A stretch of DNA of 64,000 nucleotides. Origin: Setomelanomma holmii (Eukaryota > Ascomycota > Dothideomycetes > Pleosporales > Phaeosphaeriaceae). This document shows, piece by piece, positions 43,101 through 56,400 of this stretch; within the stretch, counting starts at the first letter, position 1, and every line of letters starts with the position of its first letter. The notes beneath the pieces are model-generated. The model was given only the letters and a program-made list of their open reading frames with translations, was not told the DNA's origin and did not search any database. The position numbers and the translations under genes are program-made. The DNA is taken from NCBI GenBank assembly GCA_010015745.1, contig ML978177.1, positions 248,001 through 312,000 of the forward strand, in the 5' to 3' direction.

Positions 43101-46100
43101 TCCTCGTTCGCTTGTGATCCGGCTGCCAGAACCTCGACGGCAACGCTGGCAGTGGTTACATAGCCCTTTGCGCGTCCCGCTCGATTCAGGCCTTCCATTG
43201 AACCAACAATGAGCTTGATAATGGCCTTCTGCTTATCCTCTTTGCTTGTCAGGTAGCCGATATAGCGTTTGAGAAGGGATCGCAACTGCGGCCATTCCAA
43301 CCATTCTACCAATGATGTGATGGACTTGATTGTCTCACCAGACAAGCTGTCCGCGCCCTCGTCATCAGCCTTGTTGAAGACAAAGTGTTCAAGGAGTGGC
43401 AACATGATATGGTAGATGTTCCCGGACGTGATCAGCGAAGCATTTGCAGCCAGGCGTCGTAATGCCCTTAGTCGGCGATGTCCTTGGATATGCAGAATGT
43501 TGCTGAAGAACGATGCCTCCTCATCCTCCGAGAGGAGGATGTACATGTTAGCAACCGGCGTCCATCCGCTGTGCGCTTTCACCAGCTGCTCTAAGACGGC
43601 CAGGAACTCAGTCCGTACCAGTTCCGATGACTCCCGCATGCCGTTCTGTATGCCTGGGAGTATAGCCGTGGAGATGAAATCTTTGAAGTCTTGGGTTTGA
43701 GAAATTTCGACAAACCGACGTAATGACAGGGATGCGTTCGTGCGGATACTCAGCTCATCCTGGTCTCTAATCAGGTACAGCATATTGTAGATCAATGGCT
43801 TCCATTGTTGAAGGCTGTAATACTGAAAGGCTGTGTCGTTGATTTCATTAAAAGCACGTGAGCGACGTTCGAAATCGGGTTCGTCGAGGCGTGACTTGTT
43901 AAACGAATTGAGATCCTGACACAACACAGCCGTGGCCAACAGTTCGTCTCTAGATTGCGAAAGGTCCTGCAATACATCGCAAAGTAGGCTTCTTGTGGTC
44001 TTGTCTTGGATGAATGCGAACATAGGACAAATCGCCCCGAACACGCTGTCGAACAGCTCGGCGAGACCATCGCTGTCGTATCGCTGGATGAACTCATGCA
44101 AGATCTTCAATAAGCCCAATTTGGTTCGCGGACCGACCCGTTTCGACGGTTGTCGAAGGAGAAACGTGGCGATCTCGATCATGCTGCGGGACTCTGTCGA
44201 CCCAACAATATGCGTAGCCAGGTCCGCTACTGTCTGCACTCCGGCCTCCAGTACCTCCTTACTTGGGCTTTGCCGTAGAAGGGCGCCAATTTGGACGAGG
44301 ATAGCGTTGGAGTAGGGCTGGATAATCTCCGTATGAACACGGTTGCTCAAAAGCTTTTCATCCATTGTCTGTAACGAGGCATCTCTCGCAACGAGACGAA
44401 AGAGGCTGCCAATGATGTCATTGAGCACGAAGATTTTGACCTCGTCCTTCGCAGACGGAATCTCCAAACACTCGGTTACCTTAAGCAGAAGACTTGGGTT
44501 ATGCTCAACCAGGAATGACGCGGTCCGAGCGGATTTGGACCAGGATGCGAACAATCGCAATAGACCAGAGACGGATTGTGCAGTCTCTATTGGCAAATTC
44601 TCAAGCCTTGGCTCAACTAGCTCCTTCACAATCGCTGCCGAATAGGGATACCATTCAAATTTTGGACAGCTCTCCGTGAGCCTAGCAAGAATATGCAGTG
44701 CTCGCTGGCGGATCGTCTTCAGTAAGGAGAGCTGTTGTGTGCTGTCTTCAATGCTTGCTTCTTCTTCTTCTTCTTGAGAACTCTCGATCGGCGACGAGAG
44801 AATTCGAGACGATTTGATTAGACAATAGAGAACGGGATCGATAACGGCTATCGTGAACGGATTGAAGGTGGTTTGAAATGTGCTGAGCAAGTCATCCAGC
44901 ATGTTCAATATCCCGACCTGTTTACGGAAGTCCATCAGGTCCTTTTGAATTAACTCGACATCAAGACCGTCCTTGTTAATGATTGAGACGCCGCTCAGCG
45001 GGCCAAACGCTATGTCCAAAAACTGACGTATAGCACTGTCCCCGAATCGAGTCTTCAATCCGATGAAAACAGCCTTGCGTTTGGACTCAAGACTTCTCCT
45101 TCCGGCGATAACTTTGCCATATAACAAGCGTAGTATGATGGGCAAGATACTCTCAAGATCTGTATCCTGTATCTCGCCTTCGCTCAGAAACACAGGCAGT
45201 TCGTCCCTGAATCGTGCATCATCGAGTAAGTTGAGTAGATCCTCTTTGTAGGGCGTGATTCTGGGGTCTTTCCAGGTTAAAAGAGCCTGAAGCGCCGCTT
45301 TCTGGATTTCGAGATCTCCGTTTGCCAGCAAAGCTAGCAGTGCGACACGGACCTCTTCGGAATGATACAGCACTTTCGGATTGCCAAACTTAGCAAAAAG
45401 AGACAACATGGCTTTCTGGTCTTTCCTAGCCCAGTGATGTCGATCACTGGCTGGCGTGTCGTTCTCTGTGGATGCATCAGTGTCTTGCCTGGGATTGCGC
45501 CGATCCAGAGCCCAGTCGAGCAAGATAGGGACCAGTAATCGCGAGCGCTTTTCAGCGACGTGAGGTAGGGTGTTCAGCAACCGGAGAGCTTGCGTTCTGC
45601 TGAAAGAATTGAGAAAGGGTATGTTTGCGTGCTTTTCCTCAAACATATCTTTCAGAACATCTTCGGTGTTGTCCGACAGCTCTCGAGTGCGCGAGACAAG
45701 CCCTTCTAGTTGCACAACGTTCGTGCACTCGAACTCCGTAACATACGGCCGCGATGCTGAATTTCCGTTCGGCGTGGGGACCTCCTCAAAATTGTGCACT
45801 TCCGGTGAGTCTAGCCATTCGAAAGCAATCCGAGTGACATGGCCCTCACCCTCTTTGGTCTCGCACATGATTTTCAATGCCGAGCACGCATCGTCCCACA
45901 CAGACGACAAGCGCACTTGTAGCAAGCCGAAGCAGAATGTCGGTACTGCTTCGCACACCCAAGCATCAGAGCTCACCGTCAGGTACAATTTTGCAAGCTG
46001 GCCGATTCGCATAGCAATGGATCGTTGGTGCTCGAGCGTCAGAGGTGTCTGCTCTATCAATATGGCCACTGAGATGACGTGCCGCAGCTCTTCGGTATTC

Positions 46101-48133
46101 CCTGCTAGAATCTCAAGTATGCGAAGTGCTGTGAGCCTGAGTTCGTGCGACGGTGACCCTAAGCAGTGCATGAGCGCTTTCCTCAGCTGTTCGTTGTGCT
46201 GGTCGAGAGACAGCTCAGCGTGTTCCCGCTTCGCCAGGACTAGCAAGGCTCGCCAGAAGGACACAGAATGGCCGAAGATAGCAGAAGCTTGACAAAGCTG
46301 GGGCCACAGTGCAGACACTGAGTTTGAGGCATCGCTGTGGTCAACATAAAAGTGCAATCCAGCGCCAAGAGCAAATAGATGCGAAGCGCGAGGCACATCT
46401 GCAACAGTGTCTCCTAGCGACTGTTTCAAAAGTCCTCCGAGAAGATCTCGCAGTGTTTTAGTGTGTTCGTCGCTAATAGCGAGTGCAATTGTTGTGTCCA
46501 ACAAGGCGTTGCAATGATAGCTCAAGCGCTCGACTTCAGCTCGAGATTTCGTGGAGTCTGTAATTTGGCGGAAAGGTTGGATGAGGCGCTGTTGCCACCG
46601 TTCCGAGGGGCGCAGAGTGTTCGTCGGCACTGCCACGATTTCGCAGACACGAGGCAATACTGTACACAATTCCGGCGCGTGGTCTTGAGCTTTCTGGATG
46701 ACGAACCTGGATGACTGTCAGCAAACCGGAGAGCAATTGACAGCGGAAGCTACTCACTTCTTAAAATATGGGAGCAGGAGCACCTTGAATCTTTCCGCAC
46801 CCAAGCTGGCGAACAGATTGCAAAAGGAGAGGAAATACTGTTCCCACGAGCCTTGTGTCACTTGCTCAAGAAGTTTCTCGTAAGAAATGGCCGCGTCCAT
46901 GGAGCAATATTGAAACACGACAGAGAGCGTAGATAGCGCTTCCCACGCGAAGTCTGTATCTGGTGCTTTGCCATACGTTGATTGGAGTAGCTCATCGATG
47001 CATTGAAGTACTTGCTTCCAGTTCGCCATCCGACTACCTTGCCGTACTCCACACACGACGAACAGGAGGCGAAAGGAGAGGCCTGCATAGTTCGCATCAT
47101 CCGAAACAGCTTGAATCTGCGAAGAGACTATATCCAGCAATGGCTCGAAGTTGTCGGCATCTGTGTGGTGGACTGCAGCCGTAAGGACGCCATTGAGCAC
47201 GGGCTCGAGCGGTGGTGCACGGAGTTGAACATGGTCCTTGCTGTATGTCTCTGCCAGAAGTTCCTGGAGTATAGCAGCGGCGCTTGAGTGGAAGCCACGC
47301 TGGACACCTTTCAGCGAGTCAGTGAGAAGGTACATGAGGCCATGTTGGAAATCATAGTCCTTGACTGTGCCCTGCAGGTCCTCCAATTGCTTGGAGATGT
47401 GGCGGATGATCAAACGCAGCGGACTCTTGTCTCTATGATAGCCTGCACCAGCTTTGCGGATCAGGAAGCTCAGCGACTCAGCAGCAAAACGTGAGACGAA
47501 GGCCTTCTGTCGTTCCTTCCCGAGCAAAGGCGAGATCAAATCGAAGACGGGCCGCAAGTCCGGGACTAGCAGCCTGGAGAGGTACTTGAAGAGCCAGGCT
47601 AGGCACCCAAAGCTCCACTCGATGACTTCGACGTCTGCATGTGTCGCCGCCAGCCGCGACACAACGGTCACGGCCTGCTCAAAGTGCTTCTCGAAGCGCT
47701 CGCCCAGATCGTGGGCCAAGTGCGCCAGCAGACTGAGCAGTGGCTCTTCCGAGAACTTGTCTCCCTTTTGTATGTATTCCACCAGCAGTTCCATGATGCG
47801 ATCGCTGTGGTGCAGAACCTGCGGGAGGCTGTCGCATAGCGAAGCGACGCGGCGGGCGAATATCGTGAAACTCTCGGACAGGTTGAGCTCGCGCCATTCC
47901 AGGAACGAGTCTCTGAAGTACGAGAAGGTCGATTCGAGTTCGCCATCGTCGAGGATGGTGCTGCGACCGCGTCGGACAGGTTCAATCTTGAGCAGGGCGA
48001 TGCGCTGCGAGAAGCCCTTGAAGGTGTGGTTGCGGGCAGATTCGGTGCCGCCTTTGACTCGCTTCGGGGCTCGTTTCGGTGTGCGGGGCTTCGAGGCCGC
48101 CTTTGTCATGGGCCCCCGAGACATGGCTGCCAT
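40115..48133 (-). CDS. UTP20: U3 snoRNP / small-subunit processome component Utp20
   Basis: Very large HEAT-repeat protein of 2655 residues from two exons, 48133-46758 and 46706-40115, with a 51-base intron (GTGAGT ... CCAG) inside PYFKKFVIQKAQ. Utp20 works in the nucleolus in 18S pre-rRNA processing and 40S assembly. The start chosen (MAAMSRGPMTKAASKPRTPK) is basic; the frame is open further upstream to 48256 but that would run into the promoter shared with the divergent CwfJ gene. Recognisable family stretches include NHTFKGFSQRIALLKIEPVR, SFLEWRELNLSESF, GKVIAGRRSLESKRKAVFIG, and the conserved C-terminal region (KWHWQRAGGEED, a basic tail of EEKRRR/KRVKRKEK type). One long exon of 6.6 kb is otherwise unbroken. 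Confidence 0.93.
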
Positions 48134-48310
48134 GGTGTAGTGGTGTTGGTGCAGTAGCGAAGTCTGCAGTGGCTGCGACGACAAGTTCACCGTTCTCCAC
48201 AAAAATTTCGGTCGCGCCTGCTGCATGCAAGCCTTATCGATAGCAACTAGCGCCAATACATTATTTGGAACTCAACACCACACAACTATCACCAACTTCT
48301 ATCACGTATC

Positions 48311-49986
48311 ATGGCCTCGAAAATGTAAGTTTTGCCCTACAGCGCTACGTATACTCAGCTTCTAATGTGTTCAGAGTGGTGATCGGCGATGTTAATGGTC
48401 AATACAAAGCCGTCTTCCAGAAATTGAGCGCACTGCATGCGAAGAACAATTTCGCCTTCGCCATCGTCGGTGGGAGTCTGTTCGGAAGCTCTTGGGAGAC
48501 TGATGGTGAGGATCAAACGGACGTACAGCTATTGATTGATGGCAAAATTGACATACCACTGCCAACATACTTCGCTCTTGGCAGACACCCACTTCCGCCA
48601 TCAGTAGTACAGAAACTAGAGGCATCAAATGATGAGCTATGCAGTAACCTTTTCTTCCTCGGGAAGCGCAGCGTTACCAAGACATCCGAGGGCATTCGGA
48701 TTGTTACGCTTGGCGGGCAGCTAGACCCCAACATCATCGCAGGCCAGTCCAAGGACAAGTATCCGCCGGTCTACGGAGAGACAGATGCGAAAATACTGCG
48801 AGGCGCCACAACCGCCGATTTACTCATCACCAGTGAGTGGCCGGAAGACATACGTAAACGCTCGAAAGTCGAGTTCCATCCAGAAATTCAGCCCCAGTCG
48901 CAGCAATGTATCGCCGATTTGGACGTCGTGTTGAAGCCAAGGTACCATTTCAGTACCTCGGGAGATACATACTACGAGCGAGAGCCGTTCTTCCACGCTC
49001 CGGGTGACGACACTGATGGCCTTTTCCCCATCACCCGGTTCATCAGTTTAGCGTCCTATGGCAATGCCAACAAGCAGAAGTGGATCTACGCATTCTCCGT
49101 AGATCCTACTGCTAGTCAACCGGTATCACCGCCTGTTGGCTCGACTGCATGCCCCATCACCCTGTCGGAGAAAAAGCGCCCTGCGCCAGAGCATCGGGAG
49201 CAGGCATTAGTGTATGATGACGGCAGTCGCGGCCGAAGACCCCACAAGAGACGTAAGGGCGAGAGTCGTGGCCCCTTGTCAGCGTCAGAATGCTTCTTCT
49301 GCCTCGCAAATGAGAACATCGCGACGCATCTCATTACTTCAATCGGAGACAACTCTTATATGACAACTGCAAAAGGGCCACTATCAACCTCGAAGACCTT
49401 CTCTAGGCTCGGCTTCCCTTGTCACATGCTCATCATACCATTCCCTCATCAACCCACTCTCGGTTCAATGGAGGAGGAAGAGCGCCACGCAACATACGGC
49501 GAGATGCAGAAATACCGCGCCACCATGAATAGCATGCTGAAATCCGCAGCGGATGAGGACTACGGCTCTGTTACTTGGGAAGTGAGCAAGTCAAGCTTAC
49601 CACACACGCATTGGCAGTACCTTCCTGTGCCTTCAGACCTCATCCGGAAGGGCTTGGTGGAAGCGGCTTTCAAGGCGCTTGCAGAGAATTTGCATTGGCC
49701 GGCATTCAAGAAGGAAGATGCTGGAGATGGCTTCGAAGAGACCAGCGATTTCTTCCGTATCCTGATTTGGGACCCAAAGAACGATCCGGCAGCTCAGACG
49801 AGCTATGTCTTGCGCTTTGACGAGAAAATCCGCTTTCACAGCCAATTCGGACGCGAGGCTCTTGCAAAGCTGCTGAGGCTTGATAAGAGACTCGACTGGC
49901 GCGACTGTGGACAGACGCAGGCAGAGGAAGAAGCTGATGTGGCAAAGTTCAAAGAAGCCTTCAAGGAGTTCGACTTTGCTGAGTAA
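48311..49986 (+). CDS. DRN1: CwfJ-family protein (CWF19L1/Drn1 type), lariat-processing factor
   Basis: 541 residues from a 14-base first exon (48311-48324, MASK plus two bases) and exon 48375-49986; the 50-base intron has a GTAAGT donor and TTCAG acceptor. The N-terminal part (KIVVIGDVNGQYKAVFQKLS ... FAIVGGSLFG) is the metallophosphoesterase-like domain related to the debranching enzyme. CwfJ_C_1 follows with ECFFCLANENIATHLI and the HIT-like LPHTHWQYLPVP. CwfJ_C_2 is at the end (FFRILIWDPKNDPAAQTSYV, DWRDC). Drn1 associates with the lariat debranching enzyme Dbr1 and spliceosome disassembly. A basic insert (GRRPHKRRKGE) separates the halves. Divergent from UTP20 with 177 bases between starts. 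Confidence 0.92.
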
Positions 49987-51337
49987 AACTGGATGATAGC
50001 GACGAGACCTGTATGATTTAATCTTTCTTGCGAACAGCGCATTCTCATGCACCATACAAGTCCGTCTGCGGGCCTTGCGAACTCTAATTGTCAACTAGTA
50101 CCTTGACGACCTTCGATCAACGACATCTTTCTTGAGAGGCCATACCCTAGTGCTTTCAGCCAAGCCGCTGTCGCCTCGGACATACTCGAAACGGCATTTT
50201 GTCAGAACGCGTGGAAAGCAGCACTAAAGGCTTGGGACCGCCAGCTCCAGACTTGCCGGTAATCCGAACGTCCTATGTCCAAAGCGCTGCACAAAATGCT
50301 CTTCTCGAAGACCAATTTCACTCATTGAAAGCACTTAGAAGTCGACTGACGCGACTTCGATGTGATCGCTCATCTCAGGAAAGGATGAGGTTATCGTGCC
50401 ATAGAAGCATGGCCACAAACTTGCGTCTTGGCATTACTTTTCAAGGCCAAGGCTAGCTGTCTTCGACAAGACATTCACTTGGCACTCAGTCTGGATCACG
50501 TGTGATTTGCAGCGGGGTAGTGGCGCGCGACTGTGCGGTGGCATCTGCCGGCCACATCTACCGTTGCCTGCAACCTCATTTCTCCACAACACTCAAGCTT
50601 CGTTTCTCACGTTCAATAATCATCATCTGCTATTCGCCTGTTATCATCCACTAAGACTACCGAAGACAGTCGTCCCGTACCGCAAGAAGCGCCGACTATT
50701 TTGCCCCGAAGTTTCATATCCAGCACCAATCAAGATAGCGATCTACATACACTTACTCAAGCCCGCCGACCAACCATAGCCAGCGATAAGAGCACCTTCC
50801 CATTCGCACCCCAGCCCTCCAACCAGACCACTTTCTTTCAAACGCTGCTAAATTTCCAAACAACCACTTATCACTGCAGGTAGGTCGGCTCCGTAGCCGC
50901 GACAGGAAGCTCGACCACTGTTTGTATGCGTACACGGACGATCAGGTACGGCTTCGCGTATGTGGCCCGAGAGGGTAGAAGATGTGCAGGCTGGCGATCC
51001 TTGGCTGTCCCCTTCACCTGCCCAATGCGGATCGAGAAGAGGCCTTCCAGGTATGTGGTACAGTGGTAAGAGCGTTTGTAAAGCAAGTGCGCGTGGTCTT
51101 ATCGTTGGCTTTGGAGATAGGTAGGACTATTGTGAGACGACCCGACAAGCCGTGAGCAAATGTAAGGTGGAAACACCCGACGACAGGTACTACGGCATCG
51201 AGTATAAAATTGCCGAGCATCACCACCAAACAGTAGAGCAGAACGAGAACTTCACAGGCTTTGGCTTCAGTCTCGACTCAATTTCCAAGCTCGGCGCTCA
51301 GCTCTCCTCGTTGCTCCACTTCTACATCAACAACACC
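49987..51337. other. Intergenic, 1.35 kb, no gene recognised
   Basis: Only small unconnected ORFs. A near-palindromic ATCACGTGTGAT lies at 50495-50506. From about 50570 to 50880 the plus strand is rich in C, A and T, like a fungal leader, and ends in CACTGCAG/GTAGGT, a splice-junction-like sequence. An unrecognised short or non-coding transcript could start here, but nothing proves it. Confidence 0.45.
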
Positions 51338-52027
51338 ATGAAATCTACCATCCTCCTCACTCTTGCTTCGGCGGCCTTCGTCTCCGCTGCACCAGCACCA
51401 GTTCACCTGGTTGCACGTGCGCCTCCTAACGTTCCCACTGCAGCCCAGGCAAAGACTCAACTTGCTGGCCTCACTGTCGCTGCCCAGGGATCTCAGGATG
51501 GTTACTCTCGCGATCTCTTCCCGCACTGGATTACTCAGTCTGGGACTTGCAACACTCGCGAGACCGTTCTGAAGCGTGATGGCACGAGCGTTGTGACCAA
51601 CTCTGCGTGCGCCGCTACGAGTGGTACTTGGAAGAGTCCGTATGATGGCGCGACTTGGACAGCCGCTAGCGACCTCGACATTGACCATCTGGTACCGCTT
51701 AGCAATGCTTGGAAGGTATGGTGTCCTTCCAAACTCACCAACTTCAATCTGAATCGACACTAACACACATGGTAGTCTGGAGCAGCGTCATGGACAACAG
51801 CTCGCCGTCAAGATTTCGCCAACGACTTGACCAACCCTCAACTCCTTGCTGTGACCGACAACGTCAACGAGGCAAAGAGCGACAAGGGACCTGAGGATTG
51901 GAAGCCTCCGCTAACGAGCTACTACTGCACCTACTCGAGGATGTGGATCAAGGTGAAGAGCGTGTATAGTCTTACTATAACGAGTGCAGAGAAGACCGCC
52001 TTGACAAGTATGCTGGCTACTTGCTAA
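51338..52027 (+). CDS. Secreted HNH-type nuclease (GmrSD C-terminal/DUF1524-like)
   Basis: 209 residues from exons 51338-51715 and 51776-52027, with a 60-base intron (GTATGG ... CACTAAC ... GGTAG) in phase 0. The signal peptide is clear: MKSTILLTLASAAFVSA, cleaved near residue 18, followed by a short propeptide ending VARAPP. The catalytic core is DIDHLVPLSNAWKSGAASW, with the His of the DHLVPL strand, and the NVNEAKSDKGPEDWKP segment, which supplies the Asn and metal-side residues of the beta-beta-alpha fold. Four Cys are spaced as in extracellular family members. The length and architecture match small secreted fungal nucleases. Extracellular DNA or RNA scavenging or a role in interaction with other organisms is inferred. 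Confidence 0.9.
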
Positions 52028-52263
52028 GTACACGGTCTTGGGATGAATCTGGGCATCATTTGGTGGTAATGACGAAGCTATGAATATTGAGACGAGCTGC
52101 AAAACCCCTGCTTGGCACAAAGCGCTTGAAAGTGACTGTCATTGGTGACGAGCTACGGACTACTAACAGTAGTACTGAACCTGATTTGTGTATGCGTGAC
52201 AACACCAGAATACCCAAGCCTGTGTTCAATGATATGTACGGTTTCATGCTCCCCCGTTCTTTC

Positions 52264-53486
52264 CTAAAAGACGATCGAGTTCTTCTTTTTCTTGCTCTTC
52301 TTCTTCGTCTTCGACACCGCAGCTGCCTCACCTGACCCATTCACCACCAAAGGAATAACCTCTTCCACCGTCTCGATCTCCCCAGCTTCCGTCTTATCCG
52401 GGTCGACCGCATTTTCTTCAGCCTGCATCACCGAATCGGAACGGTTGTGCGACAGTCGTTCCTGTTCAGTAGCGACTGGACTCTGCAGCTCCGCCCCTGC
52501 CTCCTTCTTTCCCATTTGGTACATCTTGCTCTTCTCGAAACCGATTTCGTCAGTGAAAGGCTCGAGGGTTTGCAGAGTCTCGACCGTGGGCTCGATGTCG
52601 TCGAGTTTGTACACTTCTTCTTGCGTTGTGTTGAGCGTGGTCGTGCTTTCTGCATATGGGGCGTCCGACGCGTCGTCGTTTGCCGCAAGGACTTGAGGAG
52701 ACTCGTCCACTGCTGCTTTCTCTCTAACTTCCTCCGACATGACTTCCTCCTGATCCTCCGGTTTCAGTTCATCGGTTGACGAAACTGTTTCAGCAACTGG
52801 AGTCGCGACTTCCTCACTGGCTGGCTGCGCGGTGCTCGGCCCAGCAGCGAGGTCGCTCACGACTGTTGTCCACACGACTTGGAGAAGCTTGCTATTACCC
52901 TGGATCTGGGTGATGAAGTCTGGTCGTCTGAACGGTTCTGGATCCTCGGCCATCGCGCGCTTGATAACGTCCTGGAGATAATCCGAATACCACGTCTCGT
53001 CTTCTGCAAGAGCCGGGAATGCATGGTCTCGGGCCACGCTCAAGATGTGGGAGATGCTCACACCTTCACCAAAAGTCGCGATCTTGTCTTTCGCTAGTTC
53101 CGCGAGGCCAGGTAGTTTGTAGCTTATCGCGGCGCAGTACACGCAGGTACTCAGCTTATAGTTGAACAGTGTACTGATTCCTGCTTGCGCGGTAGCGTTT
53201 AATGCCTGGTATGTGGAGGTGTACAAATAATGCACCAGAGTGTGCGCTGTCGATGCTTCGATCTCCGGGAGCTTCAATTGTTGCCTCCCGTTGGCGCTCT
53301 GTAGAAAGAACTCAGTTGCGAGCACTGGACTCTGCTTGAGCAAGGTCCCATGCACATCGAAGCGAAGAGCATCGGATCCGACGAGCAACGTTACTATCTC
53401 AGCATCCGCGTAGGGCCTATATTGGTCATATCAGCGGCCTGGGGATAAGCTATGTGGACGACGATTACGTACGATTTTTCGGGCAT
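52264..53486 (-). CDS. BTB/POZ-domain protein (388 residues)
   Basis: A 14-base first exon (53486-53473, MPEK plus two bases) joins a second exon 53416-52264 across a 56-base intron (GTACGT donor, ATATAG acceptor), giving MPEKSPYADAEIVTLLVGSD. The BTB fold covers about residues 6-110 (LRFDVHGTLLKQSPVLATEF, PEIEASTAHTLVHYLYTSTY). A helical extension with LAELAKDKIATFGEGVSI and VIKRAMAEDPEPF follows, as in many fungal BTB proteins. The last 190 residues are acidic and disordered and end in a poly-Lys KTKKKSKKKKN. The partner or function is unknown; BTB domains of this type mediate dimerisation or cullin-3 binding. Confidence 0.85.
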
Positions 53487-56400
53487 TGTCAGTTCGACCA
53501 CTCTGTTCTCGCGCTTCCCGGAAGAGTCGCCGTCGATAGACATCTTGCTCTTCTACCTTAGAACGAGCCAACAACGACGCAATACCTCCGATACCTCGAT
53601 CTCTCTCTCTCCATTTATCCATTCGTATCCTCTCAAGTCCAAGATTGAGGCTCAAAAACGTATGCGTTGGCTCGCAATACAGACTTGCGGGGCATGCATG
53701 CTTTGTGAGTTGGCATCTTCAGCCTCGTGGCTTCAGGGATCTCGTTGGTCAGCCTTGTGGTCCTTCACTGCACCGCACACATCGAACTACGAATCAGCAG
53801 CCACGTCACATGCTGACTCAAGATCTTCCGGTGAGAAAATGGCGCTTGTAGAATGTCATTGGGTGAGTGGTCGGGCCGCATATAAGCCCATATGCGTTTG
53901 ATCGGTATGCCGTTGGTGGCATTGTCCAATCAGTGGCGAGGCTTCACTTTCGACATCAAGATGCTCGATAATCTTTTGCGTGGAACACGCAAATTTGGCA
54001 TTCTGATTGACAACAAATGCATGGCTCGGCAAGGCCGGTTTCTACTGACATAGTCCAATATTCATTGAGTCACAGCGTTACCTCTCATTGTCAAGAAGGA
54101 AACATGAGGATATATTTTGTCCTCGTGGTTTCACACATAGCACATTGTATGTCTTCTCTGACCTTAGGAACGGCTTTTGGGAAGCCTGAGCTGACCATAT
54201 AAATAGGAGTGTTCACCTGCGACGGTTTCATATGCTTGTGTAGAACAGCAGGTCTAGTCAAAAGAGCCGGATGGCTCTCCAACGACCGAATCTCGTACTG
54301 TATGTACTATTTCTCATTGTTCTAAAGTAAAAATCCGGAATTCATCCTGAGTTATGAAATTCTTCGACTGCATCTTTCTGGAGCGTGGGAAGCGCACTCA
54401 CGAGTTCATCAACGACTTGGTTCGTCATTTCGGCTTACAATCGTCTTACGACAGCCATTTAAATACTACTAATCGAGCGAAAGAAAAAGACAACAGGGAG
54501 GGAATGATTGTTAGTGCTGCTGTGAACTGTATTGGCGATTTCAGGCTGTATCTTGGGCCAGTGTGTAACATAGGTACTCGGATATTTTATGAAGAATTTG
54601 ATCTGATACGTTCAAAACTGTGGTATTGACCATCTGACACACTTCATCGATTTTAGCAAGAAAATCTACATTTCATGTGCTTCCATGTTCGACAGTTCCG
54701 GATTCTCTCGACGACATGGTCATGCATTCGAATGTTTCTAAACAATCTCCAGACAAGAACACGTCATGCGCACGAAGCCAAGTATTTTGTGTTATTGTTA
54801 CCCATAAGATTGGATGGGTCTCGACTACAAGACCATGGACTTTCCAATGTTTGGTTTGTCTTGACCCCAAAACGACTCTAGACATAGGCCCCGCGAAGTA
54901 TCTTAGAATCCGCCAAACCACCAACACAACATGTATGACGCCATAATGCGTTATTGAATTCGATGAAGAGCATAATTCTTGTCGGGGGAAAGGGAGAGGA
55001 TGAGAGCAACAGTAGTGATTTATATATCTACTTGGAGCTCGGTGATCTAGGCCTATCAGACGACATAAAAAGACCTGTAACCATGTTCTTGAGGTTTAAG
55101 CCCAAAAGCGAGACATAGCGTAGACGGCGTTGTAGCTTCGATAGGGAAAAGCAGCATAGACTCCTCAAATTATCAAAGTCAAATGACAAAGATAACGCAC
55201 TGTCGCACGATTCTTGATAAAAATTTCCTGAGCTAAGTGAACCATGAGACATGTACGAGTGATGGTCGCATTTTGATATGACGCGTGGAAGTGGATGATG
55301 ATTTCCAATTAGCGCCAAGAATAGAGAATTTATATGCCCGCAGGCTTAATCTGATCGAGCGCGTTGCTGAGGAAAATAGAGGTTGGCATTTGATCACAAG
55401 TGTCTTGCAAAATAATAGCTAAGAAGTGATTCAAGAGTATCCACGTACGTGGGCAACCATATGTTAATTGCCTCGTACTTAAATCTTCCAGATTATGATG
55501 ATATGCTGAGTACACTAGGACACTGAAGACGCATCCTGTTACAGAGCAACAAGGATTACCATAAACGAATTGAACACTATGCTCGGGTATGACTTCATAA
55601 TATAGTTCGTTGTTTGAGGCAAGAACAGCACCGCTTCATCGTGGCTATCTATATTACTTTACAACACAAACAGGGCATATTAAAATTCCTTTTCGACAAT
55701 CTCTTTGAACGGGGAAATTCCTCCAAGCCTTCCTGATAGATCTCGAGAACGGCATTCTGGAAAGAGCTGCGCGTTCTGGCCGATACTTTATGAATAAATG
55801 GCGACAACCTTTGGACGGGACATCGGTATTAACAAAGTTGGGTTGGAAATAAGAGTACTGCTCGCACGCACTCATATAGCGAGTGTTAAAATCTTTGGTT
55901 GCTTGTGAAAGAAGCATTGTGCATCGAATAAGCCGAAGAAGTGATACAGTATATATCGGTCGCCAAGCCGCAGGAGCAAAGCCATTGCTGTCAAACTTCG
56001 GGCATTCTGGAGACTTTCAGCAGAATTTGGTCTACCTAAAGTGTCCGAAGCCTGACTAATAGCAGTGCAAGATATCTTGTGGAGTTTGCTCATCTCGAAG
56101 GGCTGGTCCTGGGTCTTCTTGAGAACATTGGGGGGAAATCTTCGTCATAGATCCAGGACAATGAAAATTCGGAATCTCTGGACAACATGAAGGTCGATAA
56201 CTCGCGATTCTGGAGACCGGCGTGAAACATCAATGCAGTCTTCACTTATCTCAGTAGCCATTGACTTTATTGTGATTTGAGGAGGAGAGAAGGTGGAATC
56301 GCGAAGACTTTATACTTACAGCGCGCTACTGGAAAGGCGAGAGACCATGATGATCCTTCTTCCACATTATGATGGTATGAACACGCGTTCTCTACCGGAC

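Noticed and set aside
44755..44785. CTT trinucleotide run that could be a microsatellite of interest
   Set aside because: It encodes a Glu run in an acidic loop of UTP20 on the minus strand, which is ordinary for such proteins.
48134..48256. N-terminal extension of UTP20 to the ATG at 48256
   Set aside because: It would place the start only 55 bases from the divergent Drn1 start. The added residues look non-conserved, while MAAMSRGP followed by basic residues is a natural start.
50495..50506. ATCACGTGTGAT near-palindrome as a specific operator
   Set aside because: A single E-box-like site with no gene assigned within 800 bases; too common to call.
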